Shown: positions 12,721 to 30,524, numbered from the stretch's first letter. The stretch: DNA of 64,000 nt from Blasia pusilla (GCA_050084515.1 CM114272.1:54436001-54500000); one strand, 5' to 3'. Notes: generated by a model not told the origin, from the letters alone. Made by a program: numbers and translations.

Positions 12721-14589
12721 AACCCTCAACTAACTTAGCTAACGCACTATTGATATAGACTGCAAGGATTTGAAATTTCTCATAAGAAAGACATTGCGTT
12801 ATAAATGAGGGAAGTTTTGTAACCATCTTTTATTGGTTATGGTTAAGTTAGAATCTTTACTATGTAGTGCATAAAATGGAAAAGAACGAATTAAAAATGG
12901 AAAAAAAAACATGTAATAAAAATAAGAGTGAGCTTATAGATTGGTAAAAAGTAAGTTAAAGATAAGATCATGGTAGATGAAATAAGATGAGATAAGGACA
13001 CTAGAATCCAAAGAAGATCTTGTAGCTTATGCTAGTAGAAGAGACTGTATGGGATAAGGCTGGGGAAACTGATTGCAATGTCTTACTAAGTGCTGAACTT
13101 AGCGTTTTCATCATTGAGTACATAAGTTGTTCCCAAGAAAACCACATTTCTCTCATGAATCAAGAATTATCCTAATAAAATTTGGAAACAAATTACTATG
13201 CTCTACCAATTTCTACATCTTCCAAGAATCTTATTCACTCCAACTTAGAAAAGTAGAATAAATCATTTAGTTCCACTTGAGAAGTGAAGCATCTTCTCGT
13301 GGAACTAAAATGTATTCTCAACTTTTGTGAATTTTGATTACTTTGAAAGGATCATGGAATGACCATACAACAACTAGATAGTTCTCCTTACTTTCAAAAC
13401 TTAATTCATCCTCGTAATTTACTCTATGTCTAACAAATTTCTTACATCTTCATTACTATGCTCTCTCTCTAAAAATTCACAAACAACAAATTCCAATCAT
13501 CCTACAGACCCAGTTAGATAAGGAATAACATCTCCGCACATCAACATATAGAATTGAACACTTTACTTCTTCCATCAAAGATGTATGGAGATCTTAAAAA
13601 TATTACAAAGTCTATGATGTACTCTCTCTTAAACGCGGACTATTCCAACAACATAACAATATACTCTCAAGAATGATGTCCTTCTTGTTTCTGGTTCTTC
13701 TTAGATAGGGAAGAACTAAGGTTTCTCAGCAATATGGAACGACATTTTTTGACGCCTCTATTCAAAACGTCTTTCTTACTACTTCATCAAAGGTTGATCA
13801 CATCTTACAGATTAATCACACTAAATCTACTTGTTCTTATCTAATGGTGCACCCTTTCGAAGCACATGTCCTAAGCATCGTATCTTTTGTTTATCTTTAC
13901 TATCAATTATTGGCTTCATAATCTTTGTCAAGAAGTTCTTCGATCTTCACTCTTCATTAGTCCTTAAACAAAGTACCCATAGTCTTTGCTAAAGATAGTA
14001 CCGTAAAGCACATTTGTATTCCTCATAAAGTCTTCCATAAAAAAATTTGATGTCTTCATCTTTACTTCTTTCTTCTTTATAGGATCCCCAAAGATTATGC
14101 CTTGATTAACTTCATCATTCTTTCTTCTCTGATATCATTCCTCTAAAAAGAGGCCTTTTCTTCCTTGACCTCTTTGTCCTATTAAGGAAATTCATTGCAT
14201 ATCTTTGTACTCCAATCATAAAAAATATTGCTTCCAACTATACTCCTCATATCTACACCTTTATAGTAAAAGGATAGCTTGCTTCTTGTAGTTTGCAATT
14301 CAACCATAAAAAATATTGCTTCCAACTATACTCCCCATATCTACACCTTTAAAGTTTAAAAGGATAGCTCGCTTCTTGTAGTTTGCAATTCCACCATATC
14401 TTCACAATCTTGACGTTTCTAATCCTACTTTAAAGTTCTAATTACAAAATTTTACATTTACAAAAATTGGCGAGTATCACATTAATTTTTCTTAATTGTA
14501 CCTATCTCTAAGTATGTAAAGGAAGTGAAAAGACTTAGAGGGTAATTCTAACTTTTTGTAATTCTAGAGTGGTCTTATGAGCTTGAGAT
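12721..14589. other. AT-rich interval without recognised gene; one ~90-bp tandem duplication
   Basis: I find no conserved coding sequence. At about 14,219-14,400 a ~90-bp block (starting AAAAAATATTGCTTCCAACT, ending TTGTAGTTTGCAATTC) is duplicated in tandem with few differences, indicating a recent slip or unequal exchange. The rest may be decayed retroelement DNA. Confidence 0.45.
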
Positions 14590-15880
14590 TTATATTCAAC
14601 TAAAAGCCCAAGAATCAAAAGGTCCGTTTGGACCCACACAATAAGACCTTGTAAAGAGAAGAGTGATGTCAACTTTTTATTTTAATCAACAAGAATCTTG
14701 AGATAAAACTTGTTTAAATTATTCATGGGAGTATATGAAACCTCCCTACAAAATTCCAATCAAAATAGAGGTCCAGCCAAAAGTCCAAAAATCATAAGGT
14801 CTTTGAGTTTTTAGACCCCCTAGCTTTGTAAGACCTTGTAAAGAAGAAGGTGGTATGAATTTTTTAATTTTAACCAACAAGATTATGTTGAGATGAAATT
14901 TATTTATATTATTTATGAGAGTGTATGTAAACTGCTTACAAAACTTCAATCAAAATGGAGGCTAAACCAAAATTACAAAAATTATAAGGTCTTTTGAGAC
15001 TTGCTCAACATGGCCTTATAAAGAAAACGATGATATCCAACATTTTAACCAAAAAGATGATCTTAATATGGAACTTGGTACACATGTTCATGGGAGTGCA
15101 TATAACTTCCCCAAAAAAATTCAATAAAAAATGAGGTCCAACCTAAACCCAAAAATTAGATTAGACCTACCTGGTAATACCATGGAAAGAAAGAGATGGT
15201 GTCTATTCTTACTTTTTACCAAAAAGATTATCTTGATTTGAGATTTTGTAAAAAATTTCATGATTGTATATATAACCTCCCTAAAAAATTTCAAGTAAAT
15301 TCAAACTCTTACAAAGAGCCCAAATGTCATAAGGTCTCTTTAGACCCGCGCCATATGGCCTTGTAAAGTTGAAGGTGAAGTCCATTTCTCATTTTAACAA
15401 AAAATATCATTTGAAGTTGAAACTTGATACAATTATTCATGGGAGTGCATTTAACCTCCTTCCAAAATTCCAAGAAAAAATAAGATCCAACCACAAGCCC
15501 AAAAATAATATGTTATATTTCAACCGTGTGTGAAGATCTTGTCAACAAAGAAAGTGGTTTCCATTTTCCATTTTAACCAATAAGATGCAACTTAGTGAAC
15601 TTCTTCATGGGAATATATGTAACCTCCCTAGAAAATTTTACTAAAAATGAAACCAAAACCCAAAAATCCCAAGGTCAGTTTAGATTAGCGCAATATAGTC
15701 TTATAAGGAAAAAGGTGGTGTCCATTCTTATTTTAACCAAAAGTATGATCTTGAGGTGAGACTTAGTACACTATTTGATGGAGATGTATGTAAATTTCTT
15801 ATATAATTTCAAAGAGAATGGAGGTCCAATTAACCACAAGTCCAAAAATCGTAAGGTCCTAGGGTGACATGGCCTTATAA
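14590..15880. repeat. Degenerate ~176-bp tandem satellite, about seven units
   Basis: A unit with GAGGTCCAACCxxAAGCCCAA, then CATAAGGTCTxTTTAGACC, then GGCCTTGTAAAGAAGAAGGTG, then ATTCATGGGAGTATATGTAA recurs along the interval. The GAGGTCC position is found near 14,768, 14,958, 15,133, 15,301, 15,482, 15,649 and 15,820, so the spacing is about 170-190. Divergence between units is high. The length class matches plant centromeric or pericentromeric satellites, but position alone cannot show a centromeric role. Confidence 0.75.
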
Positions 15881-15966
15881 AGAAAAGGGCGGCCCAAGTG
15901 TCCACCGACTCCACACTAGTTAATTCCATTTAAAAACAATTTTGTGCTTGAGCTAGACTTGGTCAT

Positions 15967-16042
15967 TGTTCCTTGGAAAGGTCGTATCACTTGTGGACGT
16001 TCTTTGGCCAATAAATTCTACAAGTGATATGACCAAGGAACG
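15967..16042. repeat. Imperfect inverted repeat (TTCCTTGG...TATCACTTGT / ACAAGTGATATGACCAAGGAA)
   Basis: The two arms pair over about 20 positions with small gaps, separated by about 30 bases. It lies just upstream of the Helitron 5' end and may be part of an older insertion. Confidence 0.6.
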
Positions 16043-16189
16043 AGGGACAAGCCAGGTAGAAATATAACGCCACTTAAGCTGAAAAATGTCATGATCCATT
16101 TCATGCCTTCCATAACGTTCCCTTTTGCATATAACACTTTCCAAGCATTGTGCAACAAGTAGACTGTAAGTAATTTTTTTTCTTTTCCA

Positions 16190-16330
16190 TCTATACTATT
16201 AAAAGAGTCTAGGGTTCCGAAAGGGGCTTTCTTCGCATGACACGTGTCCCTTATGAAGGCCTACCGACTTGCCACGTGTCCTTCCATACTCCCCTCCCAG
16301 GCTGCCACGTGTGGATTTTTGTTTAAGCAT
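16190..16330 (+). mobile_element. Helitron 5' terminus
   Basis: The sequence TCTATACTATTAAAAGAGTC begins at 16,190 directly after an A. Plant Helitrons start with TC, often TCTMTACTA-TTAAA, and insert between A and T. Downstream the terminal region repeats the CCACGTGTCC word (near 16,237, 16,270 and 16,302), as is common in Helitron subterminal regions. The element's coding region follows on the same strand. The matching 3' end (hairpin plus CTRR) was not found with confidence. Confidence 0.65.
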
Positions 16331-16903
16331 TTCGTGGAGGCGTATTTGGTATGATTATACCGTATATTTCTTGTACCTAAACCAACCGTACGTTGTGTTA
16401 AATTTCAGTAGCCAGTAGCCGGTTTTTACCATTAAGGAAAAGTGTGGAGTTAGTGAACGACAGTTGCGATTTCATTCTACAAAATCTAATTTGGAACCTA
16501 ATCAGATTTGAAATGAGGCAGGTTGGACACTTCGGGGGTCTTAGGAACAAGTATTTAACCACAAGACTCACATCGCGCTCTTGCAGCATTCACCATTCAC
16601 ATCCACAGTTTTTACACATGGAGGAGGTGAGGCTTAGATTTCCGTTTTTTGATTAGTGTAAAAAGCTAAGCGTACACGAGTTTGCTTCACGCTGTTCAGT
16701 TTTATATATTCTCAATTCTACTCTCTATTCTCTCAGATCTACTTTCTATTCTTTCTACTACTCTTTAGGGGCAGGGTTATACAACCACTCTGCCCAACGC
16801 TGACCGTTGTACATGATTGCAGGAATATATCCAAGGAGTACATTTTGAAGACGGCTACTATACTGTAAGTTCTCCTTCCAACATTGATTTTCCATGCTTT
16901 TGA

Positions 16904-17389
16904 ATGTTGAAACCTGCAAACCCAGCATACACCAATAGCATATTACTAACAACATTCTTCATTTGCAGAGCTGAACTGAGCAGAAGAGGTGAGATGTCTG
17001 TAAGGCGTAGAGCTATGAAATCTACACAAGCAAAGGGAAGCAATGCAATCAAGAAAACTTACCTTTCAAGTTCAAAGAAATACTACGGTGTTAAGCCAGT
17101 GGATACTCCACCTTCGGAGAGACCGTCATGGTCTCCGATTTCTGAAAATGACTCAATCAGGTTGGAGTCGAGTCCGGAAGACTCAAGCAAAGTCATCCCA
17201 GAATGGGGGACACGATTAGTTTGTGACAGCGATGCGAAAAGGGATTCACCACCCTCCTCAGAACCTATAGAGGAACCCTTCATCGAGCCAGCTTGTGGCT
17301 TGAAATTCCCTGTACAGTCAGTAGAGTATCATGTGCGGCCTACATCAAAGCGGCCTCTAAGTGACGATCTGAAACCAAGCAAAGGATGA
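16904..17389 (+). CDS. Unrecognised ORF inside the Helitron, possibly captured gene fragment
   Basis: An open frame of 161 codons runs from 16,904. A good splice acceptor (TTCATTTGCAG) sits at about 16,970, so the real exon may begin at AELSRRGEMSVRRRAMK. The product is Ser/Pro/Glu-rich with basic clusters (RRRAMK, SKRPLSDDLKPSKG) and no recognisable domain. The same frame continues past the stop into another basic run (RLARRRRRSMQ near 17,530). It looks like a disordered nuclear-type segment. Helitrons often carry host exons, which is the likely explanation, but no parent gene is identified. Confidence 0.25.
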   Translation: MLKPANPAYTNSILLTTFFICRAELSRRGEMSVRRRAMKSTQAKGSNAIKKTYLSSSKKYYGVKPVDTPPSERPSWSPISENDSIRLESSPEDSSKVIPEWGTRLVCDSDAKRDSPPSSEPIEEPFIEPACGLKFPVQSVEYHVRPTSKRPLSDDLKPSKG

Positions 17390-17861
17390 AATGACGTGCA
17401 TTCTTCAGAAGAGTATATTCTAAAGCCAGTTAAGGACATCCGAGTTGAAGAGAAAGTTTAAGGCCACGAACCAACTGAACCAGACTCTATTGGAAGTTCG
17501 AGCAGGAGTACACAAAAGACGTCGAGGCTAGCTAGAAGACGAAGGAGATCAATGCAAGTGAGCGTTGCCTTCACATGTATACTGTAAAGCTCTCTATGAA
17601 ATGTAAGCAAAATTTGGTAATTGTGTGCATTTGGTCACCCTATATCCACTGTGATCAGCGTCGTGAGCACTCCCGTCCCTAACCCGAAACCTACTTGGCA
17701 CGGGGTGACAGTCGCAGTAAGGTGTATGTGAACGTCAAACTGCAGGGACCGAACACGGGGAGAGCCCTGGATGGCAGACGTAAGGGGAGGCCGAAAATAG
17801 AGCACATGGCTCAAGTTTGGCCGAGAACGCTCATGCTTGCCCAAAGGTGACAATGAGATCA

Positions 17862-18329
17862 GGATCCTGTAGGCAAACAGCAAAGAAGGGAAGGGGGGCA
17901 ACACGACCTGCGCTTGAGCTCAGGAGCGCAACCTCGAGCTAAAACACCATAGCCCCAAGAAAAATCCGTAGAGCTGCGAGAGAGGAAGAACTAGGCAGAG
18001 ATTTTGAGCGCAGAAGAAAGGCACGAGTGGCCTCCGCAGAGTGAGCGAGGGCGGGGCAAATAGGCCTCGAGCGGCCTCTGCTGAGTGACGAGAGCGGATC
18101 CTGCAAGCAAACAGCAAAGAAGGGCAGGGGGGCAACAGGAACTGCGCTTGCGCTCAGGAGCGCAACCTCAAGCTAAAACACCATAGCCCCAAGAAAAATC
18201 CACAGAGTTGCGAGAGAGGAAGAGCTAGGCAAAGATTTTGAGCGCAGAAGACAGGCCCGAGTGGCCTCCGCAGAGTGAGCGAGGGCGGGGCAAACAGGCC
18301 CGAGCGGCCTCTTCTGAGTGACGAAAAAA
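17862..18329. repeat. 234-bp tandem direct duplication, GC-rich
   Basis: GGATCCTG(T/C)A(G/A)GCAAACAGC opens each copy at about 17,862 and 18,096, and both run through CTAAAACACCATAGCCCCAA to GAGTGAC. The copies differ at a modest number of positions, so the duplication postdates the Helitron's main decay. The minus-strand ORFs here (Leu/Arg/Pro/Ser-rich) repeat with the DNA and are not supported as genes. Confidence 0.85.
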
Positions 18330-18539
18330 GGTCAAAGGGGGTCGCGAGGGCGGGCGTGAGGGCGCAAGGGCGAATACCGACGTGAGGGCGCGCGCAATGG
18401 CGAGGTGCCGACCGAGAGGGAGGGCGAGGCGGAGAGAGGGGAGGGCACAGGCCGCTTGGGCCTGTGCAAAATGAGTGAGGAGGTCGGGCCCCCTTGGGCG
18501 GAGATCGGACCATCCGATCTCCGCCCCTTCATCCAACGG

Positions 18540-19160
18540 CTGACAAAACTCTGAGATCGGACCGTCCGATCTCAGAGCCCTAAATCTGACGGTGCTAATG
18601 CACCTATGATCCTACATCGTCGGATTCGCCTGACCTAGATCTAATGCTCTAGATCAAAAAAATGGGACGGTGGAAAATTATCACGCCAAAATTCTCTTTT
18701 TGCATTTTTATTTTCCTATTTTTATTTTTCTTTTTCTTTCCTTCACTAATTTTTGTTTTCTTTCCCTCACTAATTTTTTTAAAAATTCCAATAAAATCAT
18801 TTCTTCCCTCTTTTAAAAAAGATCATTTTTTTCTCAAAATTTTCCCCTTCCCTTCCTATTTTTTTCTCTACTTTTTTTAATCTTTTCTCCACTTTTTCCC
18901 ATTTCAGTTTTACTCTACTACATCATAAGTTCTATTGTATTTCTTTCCAAGTTTTTCTTCTAGATCCCCCGTCTTTTTTTAGGTTCAAAAGATTTTGATC
19001 CACTTTTTTCCTTTCTTTTCCCTTCTTTCACTCTACTTTTTCCTTTCTTTTCGAGGGGAATTTTGAAGTTCGTTATTAATTTCTTTCACTCTATGTTTTT
19101 TTTTCATCTTAACTCTATTTCTCCATTTTCTTACCATTTTTCTCTTTGTGTGTCTAGCAG
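18540..19160. other. Pyrimidine-rich leader of the Helitron coding region
   Basis: After a GATCGGACCGTCCGATCTC dyad near 18,553, the sequence becomes a long T/C-rich tract without a convincing reading frame. It is probably the 5' leader or first intron of the Helitron transcript. Confidence 0.4.
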
Positions 19161-19166
19161 ATATTT

Positions 19167-20087
19167 TTGGATGTTGGGATGGAGCATCGTGCACTTCGTG
19201 ATATTACAAATTTACCTCAAAGATTGCAACATGGAGAAGTACCTCCTGCTCCACTTGGTCTAATATCCCCAACGTACGGGTGCCCAAGTTCCTCCAATCT
19301 CTTTCAATTGTTGTGCTTTTGTGAGGGTGTTGAAATTCATTTTTTTCCATATAATCTAACAATATGTTGGCCTTATTGTGTATATAGACTTCCTCTCCCA
19401 GAAAATCTTGTAGATTTACGCGATTCTCGAAGGTACTTCGTGCCGAGGCCCAAAAAAGAAATCGAGAAATTCGTGCTCAAAATTTAGGAGATCGAAGAAA
19501 AAGACAAGCACTCCCTCTCCTCATTGAATCATCTCCCACGTGAGTTTTTCCTATGGCCCATACTTTGCAATTTCGATTCTAATCCTTTTGAGCCAAATTT
19601 AGCCTACTCACCCAAATTTTTGGTGTTCGTTTCTAACATTTTTGCATGCAATCTGGTTGTACAGACTTATTATTCCATCAAATCCAACTACATTTCGTGA
19701 CTTCCAAAAGGTATTACGTGGGGAGGCCCAGAAACGAAAACGACTTCTTCGTGCCGAGAGTTTAGCAATGAAAAAACAAAAAAATGCAATCTATCAAAGA
19801 GATTACAAAAGAAGACGAGAAGTAAAAGGAGGAAGCCATCACAACCTCTGTGACGATCGTACTACTATGCAAGACCTAATTTCTAGGTAAGGTAGTTGTA
19901 GGCATGGTATGTAGATTCTCGCGTTTCTTACATCACACATACATGCATTATCCATGAAATTTTGATGATTATATTCTAATTTTGTGTTTGTAGGCCCGCG
20001 ACCCACGAGGGGATTATGGACATGGACAATGTAACATGTAACATTCCTATTATGGAGGATATCTATGTACCTCAAGATTAACAACCT
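19167..20087 (+). pseudogene. Helitron Rep/helicase protein, N-terminal basic exons
   Basis: Two exon-like segments encode similar basic helices: KVLRAEAQKRNREIRAQNL at about 19,430-19,540 and KVLRGEAQKRKRLLRAES at 19,705-19,880. Arg/Lys-rich N-terminal regions of this sort precede the Rep domain in plant Helitron proteins and are presumed to bind DNA. The first is bounded by a donor (CCCACGTGAGT). The second ends at CTAGGTAAGG. The duplicated character of the two exons suggests exon duplication. Exact starts are uncertain and I give no initiator. Confidence 0.5.
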
Positions 20088-23000
20088 ATGAATAATTCTA
20101 CGACCATTATGGAGGACATATCCATTCAACAAGATGGTCAACTTACAAATGATGGTACAACAATGGTGGAGGAGATATCTATTCAACAAGAAGACGAGGT
20201 TATCAACAATTTTTCCACACACAATACATTTGAGGTATCTACTCATGTAACACCTAGAGATATCGAGCAAGTATCTTCTATATATCATGGATTAAATCTC
20301 CCAACGGAAACTCCTCAATCACCAAATCATAATGTTGGACGAGTTTCAAGAGTTAACACGTCACGCGATGTTGCACGAATTCGGAACTTCCAAGAGAGCG
20401 ATATAATGAAGTTAACTGGGAGTCATACTATTGGTTCTATGACAGAAACATGCCCTTCATGTTATGCATTATATTGGAAGTGTGAAAAGATAAAGAGTAC
20501 AAGGTATCGAAACTCGCCTTTTGGAATGTGTTGTAATCATGGAAAAGTACAATTCCCTTTCTTAAGGTGTTGTCCTCCATTCTTGAAATCGTTGATTTAT
20601 GGTGTTGGAGCTGAAAGTCTTCATTTTCTTTCACACACTTGAGCTTATAATTGTGCTCTTCAGTTAGCATCTACTGGAGCTCGAGTAAAGGAGCAAGTTG
20701 CTGGCTTCAGACACTTTTGTATTCAAGGTGGAATTTATCACAACATCGGCCCATTGCATCCTGATGAGGGGAGTAATCCCCAATTTGCTCAACTATACAT
20801 CTACGATACTGAAAATGAATTGGAAAATCGAGGAAGAGTTATGTCTAATGATCTCCGACCTGAGATCTTAAGAGGGTTGCAAGATATGTTACATGAACAT
20901 AATCCCTATGTGAGGATATTTCAACACATTGCAAATGAGGCAAGTGGATCTAATCTTTGTATCATTCTAAAGGCGCATGATCGAGGAATGGATTCCAAAT
21001 GTTATAGCTTGCCAACTGCATCTGAGGTTGCGGCAATCTTACCTGGTGATGGTAGTGAACATGTGAAGCCACGTGATATTATTGTCCAATTATATGGTGG
21101 AGGACTTCGTCGTATTTCAGATCTAAATGAAGCATATGTTCCATTACATTTTGTTCTATTATTTCTCTATGGTGAAGCAGGATGGCATCCAGGAATACCT
21201 CTTGGGAGATTTGAGGAAACCACGAGTGCCAATATTCCTACTACATTGGATGGAGACATGGAAGGATGTGATGACTGTATTGAGGAAGAAAGAATTGATG
21301 ATGAGATTCTTCATGAAGGAAGGAGAAAAAAAGTTACAGCGCTACAATTTGCCTCTTTTCGACTTCAAAACCGTGTTGGTGCCGATGACGATAATCGTTT
21401 GCTTCGATTTGGGCGTCTTACTCAAGAGTACATGGTTGATTTGTATGCTACAGTAGAGATGCAACGACTATCTTGGGTTCGATTAAATCAAAAGGAGTTG
21501 CGAGCTGAATTATATCAAGGTCTAAAGGATATCCTATATCAAAGTGACAGAGATGGTGCAAGGTTTGGGAGGCGTATTGTATTGCCTTCTTCTTTTAGTG
21601 GAGGCCCACGCCATATGCATCAACTTTATCAAGATTCAATGGCCATTGTGAGGCACCATGGGAAACCAGATTACTATCTAACAATGACGTGCAATCCTAA
21701 ATGGGAGGAGATCACTTCAGCACTATTACCTGGTCAACAACCTACCGATAGACCAGATTTGATTGTGCGAGTTTTTGAGAAAAAAAAAAGAGTTATTAAG
21801 GCTTATTCTCAAGAAGCACATATTGGGAAGGGTTGTTGGTTGCATTCATGTGGTTGAATTCCAGAAAAGAGGTCTACCACATGTACATATTTTGATTATT
21901 CTTCATCATGAGGATAAGCCACGCTCAACATCTGATTATGATGATATAATATCTGCTGAGATTCCTAATCAAAACACTCATCCCAGACTTCATTCTACTG
22001 TGGCTAATTGCATGGTTCATGGCCCATGTGGACAACTTAATCCAAATGCTCCATGCATGGAGAAGGAAATCAAGAAGTGTACCAAAGGTTATCCTAAGCC
22101 CTTTGCAAGCATAACTACGGAGAGTGAGGATGGATATCCGATTTATCGAAGGTATGTAATCGAACTTTGCATCTTTTGGATTTTCAAAGTTTCCCTAACT
22201 TCTGATTTTTTATAAGGTGAATTTCTATTAAATTTTTCCTTCATTCTTATGATACAGGCTGGATAATGGAATAAAAGTAATGAAGCGCGATCAAAGTTTG
22301 GACAATCGTTGGATCGTTCCTTACAATCCTTTGTTATGTACTCTCTTTGATTGTCACATCAATTTGGAGATCAGAAATACCATTTCATCTATGAAATATT
22401 TATACAAATATGTATATAAGGGATCCGATGCGATATCATTTAAGGTTTCAAATAAGGCAAGCACTGAAACGACAAGGGAGGTAATCGATGAAACTTCACA
22501 TTATCTTGATGCAAGGTAATCACTCTTTTGTGAATTCTTTTTCCATTCCTTCAATATGTCTACATTGGAGAGCATATCACACTTTACTAATTTCTTTTCA
22601 TCATTTTTGTGTATCATATATATAGATACGTTTCTTCTGTGAGGCATGTTGGAGATTGTTCAAGTTTAGCTTACATGCGGAAAATCCAAGTATTATAAGG
22701 TTGGTAGTTCATCTACCCGAGTTACAAAGTGTTTTCTTCAACGATCACCACAATGTTGAGGAGATACTACAAAGGAATAGGGAGACAACTCTTACACAAT
22801 GGTTTGCAACTAATCAATTAGATTTGGAGGCTCGAAAATATCTATACATCGACTTTCCTTCCTATTATCGTTGGAACAAAAAAAAATGGATTCGTAGAAT
22901 TCAAAGGAGAAATGGTTGTGGTCATCCCATTGGTCGCTTATATCTTACTCATCTAGGTAAATATATTTGTAATTTCCATAATGTACTTACAAATTACGTA

Positions 23001-23491
23001 GATTTTCAAACGTCCTTTTGATTATTTTCATGTTTGGTATATTAAGCGATTACATTCAAGTTTTGATGATAGGTGAAGGAGAACGACATTGGTTGCAATT
23101 TCTGCTTCATCATGTTTGAGGCGTAACTACGTATGAATATTTGAGAACTGTGCAAGGAGTGCTATATCCAACATTTAAAGAGGCTGCTATTTAAATGGGG
23201 CTTCTTGAGGATGATAGGGAAGTATTCTCATGCTTTCAAGAAGCATCAAAAATCCGCACAGGTCTTACGCTTCGCCAACTCTTTGCAATTATTCTTGCTT
23301 ACAATACCCCAACTCGACCTACTCAACTATGGAGTCAATTTTTGATTCCACTCATAGAGGATATCTTATATGAACAACGCGAGGTAATTCCTATTCCTAT
23401 TTTTATGATAATAATTCTTATTTTTGGCTTTTTCTTTTGGACTTACTCCCATATCGTTTTCTATGTATATGCAGAAAACAGGGATTCCTGA
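20088..23491 (+). pseudogene. Helitron Rep (HUH endonuclease) region, interrupted
   Basis: This segment encodes the Helitron helicase-like N domain and the rolling-circle Rep nuclease. Visible landmarks are FAQLYIYDTENELENRG (about 20,780), RHHGKPDYYLTMTCNPKW (about 21,650), the HUH metal-binding motif GLPHVHILIIL (about 21,870) and the tyrosine motif KYLYKYVYKGSD (about 22,395). In the family the Tyr attacks the transposon end. Introns are recognisable, for example after 22,150 and 22,518. The copy is dead: TGA at 20,640, a frameshift in the A-run at about 21,780-21,791, TGA at 23,117 and TAA at 23,192, all inside conserved text. The stops fit C-to-T change of CGA or CAA codons. Confidence 0.85.
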
Positions 23492-23564
23492 TCTTGCTCC
23501 ACATGCTTTAATTATTAACACAACATTATTGGATATCCACTACCATTTGCAAGATCAAGGCAAA

Positions 23565-25336
23565 TGATTATCCGATTTCCTTGATATGCCTCAAACAGAT
23601 TTCCAAGCTTTATCTTCATATTCGTATTTGGAAGCAGAAGAGCTCATGTATGATCGAGATGACTTATATGAGCAAGCTAGGTTAGGAGAGGAAAATTTGA
23701 ATGATGGACAAAGGTTGATTTGGGATGCTATACAAAATAAACTTGATAGCATTATTGCTGGTGATATTTCTTCTGGTTCAAAATTGCTCTTCATTGACGG
23801 GCCTGGTGGAACAGGAAAAACCTTTTTATACAATCTTCTTCTTGCAAGTGTACGAGGTGCTGGAGGCATAGCTTTAGCTGTCGCTTCTTCGAGAATAGGT
23901 GCTTTGTTGTTAAATGGAGGACGCACTGCGCACTCACGCTTCAAGATTCCAATTAATATAGATGAAAAATCCATTTGCAAGTAAGTATTAAACCATTTTA
24001 TGACTTTGTAACTCTTTTAATATTGTAAAGATAACACTTACCCAACATACTAATATATCTTTTGGTATATTTTTGTAGTTTACCTGTTAATAGCGAAGCT
24101 GCGCGTTTGATTCAAAGGGCCTGGCTTATCATATGGGATGAGGCACCGATGACTCATTGCCATGCATTTGAGGCTGTAAATCGATCCTTTCAAGGTATCA
24201 TGGGAGTGGTATCGGAAGACTTGAGGAATGTTCCGTTTGGTGGCAAATTATTAATCTTTGGTGGAGATTTTCGCCAAGTGTTACCTGTTGTTGGTCATGG
24301 CGACAGTCCAAAAATTATTCAAGCCACATTAAAGAGGTCATATTTATGGTCTCATGTGAGGGTAATGAATCTTACAACAAATATGAGATGTCAAAATTTG
24401 GAGGTGAACATGCGTGTACAACAACAAGCTTTTGCAAATTGGTTACTGGAGGTTGGAGAGGGACGTGTGCCTTATGAATATCACTTGGGAGAGGATTTTA
24501 TACGATTGCCAAATGATATGGTGACCAAGAGTAAGAATATAAGTGATCTTATTGATATCATCTATGGAAATGATTATGAAAAGTTTCGTGACATCACATT
24601 TTTAAGAGATACAACAATTCTTACACAAAAAAATCGAGATGTTGATGATATCAATGCAGAAGTCATGTCTAGATTCTATGGAGAGGTAATATTGGTTGTC
24701 AAATAATTTCCATGTCATTTTCTTAACAAATACTTGAATTAAAATTATGCATCAAAACTAAATTCATCTTCTAAGATATGTTTGTTCTATGCAAGAACGT
24801 ACTTACTTTAGTGTTGATTCTGTTCCGGATGAGGGAATGAGTTATATCTATCCGACAGAATTCCTAAATACGTGCTTACCACCGCATCATTTAAGTTTGA
24901 AAATTGGTGCACCTATCATGCTTTTACGAAACTTGAATGGTTCAAAGGGACAAGCAAATGAAACTCGATTGATGATCCGTGGATTCATGCAACATGTCAT
25001 TGATGCTGAAATTATCACAGGGAGCACACTGGAGATCGAGTCTTTATTCCACGAATCCCATTGATTGCATCAGACTCGGGCTTATCTTTTGATTTATGTA
25101 AATTTCAATTTCCTATTCGTCTTGCTTTTACCATGATTATCAATAAATCTCAAGGTCAAACTTTGAAAAAAATAAGAATTTATTTACCTACATCAATATC
25201 TTCTCATGGTCAATTATACGTAGCATTGTCAAGAGTAGGACAAAAAAAAACAATAAATATAACGATAGGAAATGACGCACTTTCAAATGAAAAAGTTCAC
25301 TTCACACGAAATGTGGTATATAAAGAAATCCTTTAG
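23565..25336 (+). pseudogene. Helitron PIF1-like DNA helicase domain, interrupted
   Basis: SF1 helicase of the PIF1/RecD family that unwinds the Helitron strand during rolling-circle transposition. Motif I (Walker A) is GPGGTGKT near 23,800. Motif II is LIIWDEAPM near 24,130. Motif III is IFGGDFRQVLPVV near 24,255. Later motifs are GAPIMLLRNL near 24,905 and INKSQGQT with YVALSRV near 25,140-25,235. A TGA at 23,565 precedes the domain in otherwise conserved text. Introns lie at about 23,980-24,078 and 24,687-24,797. A frameshift near 25,030 separates two well-conserved blocks. The reading ends with a stop at 25,336. As part of the same dead element it is a pseudogene. Confidence 0.9.
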
Positions 25337-25690
25337 TAAAATAATTTTTTTCTTATTAATATGTCATACCTTACTAGTATAGAATACGGGAAAGTTTACT
25401 TTGGCACCGCAATTGGCTCCTCTACGAGTGGAGAAGGTTGCAACAACTCCAGAAACTTATTTAGAAAAGATCCACCATACGACTATCGAGCGCTCTTATT
25501 AGTAAAGGGTTCAGCATGCAAATTATCGGATCTCCTTACAAATGATACAGCTAATAAAGAAGTTATGATGTAGTAAAGAAGTTGTGAATTTAGAAAGAAG
25601 TTCAATCGGAAACCATGAACAAGTGTATGACCGAAGTATGCATGGAGGAAACACTAATTGAACTTAGGATAATAGATACTTGCGTGGACG

Positions 25691-30520
<4,830 letters not shown>

Positions 30521-30524
30521 CAGA

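Noticed and set aside
18154-18536. Overlapping minus-strand ORFs of 66-119 codons
   Set aside because: They lie in the 234-bp tandem duplication and are GC-driven. No domain is visible.
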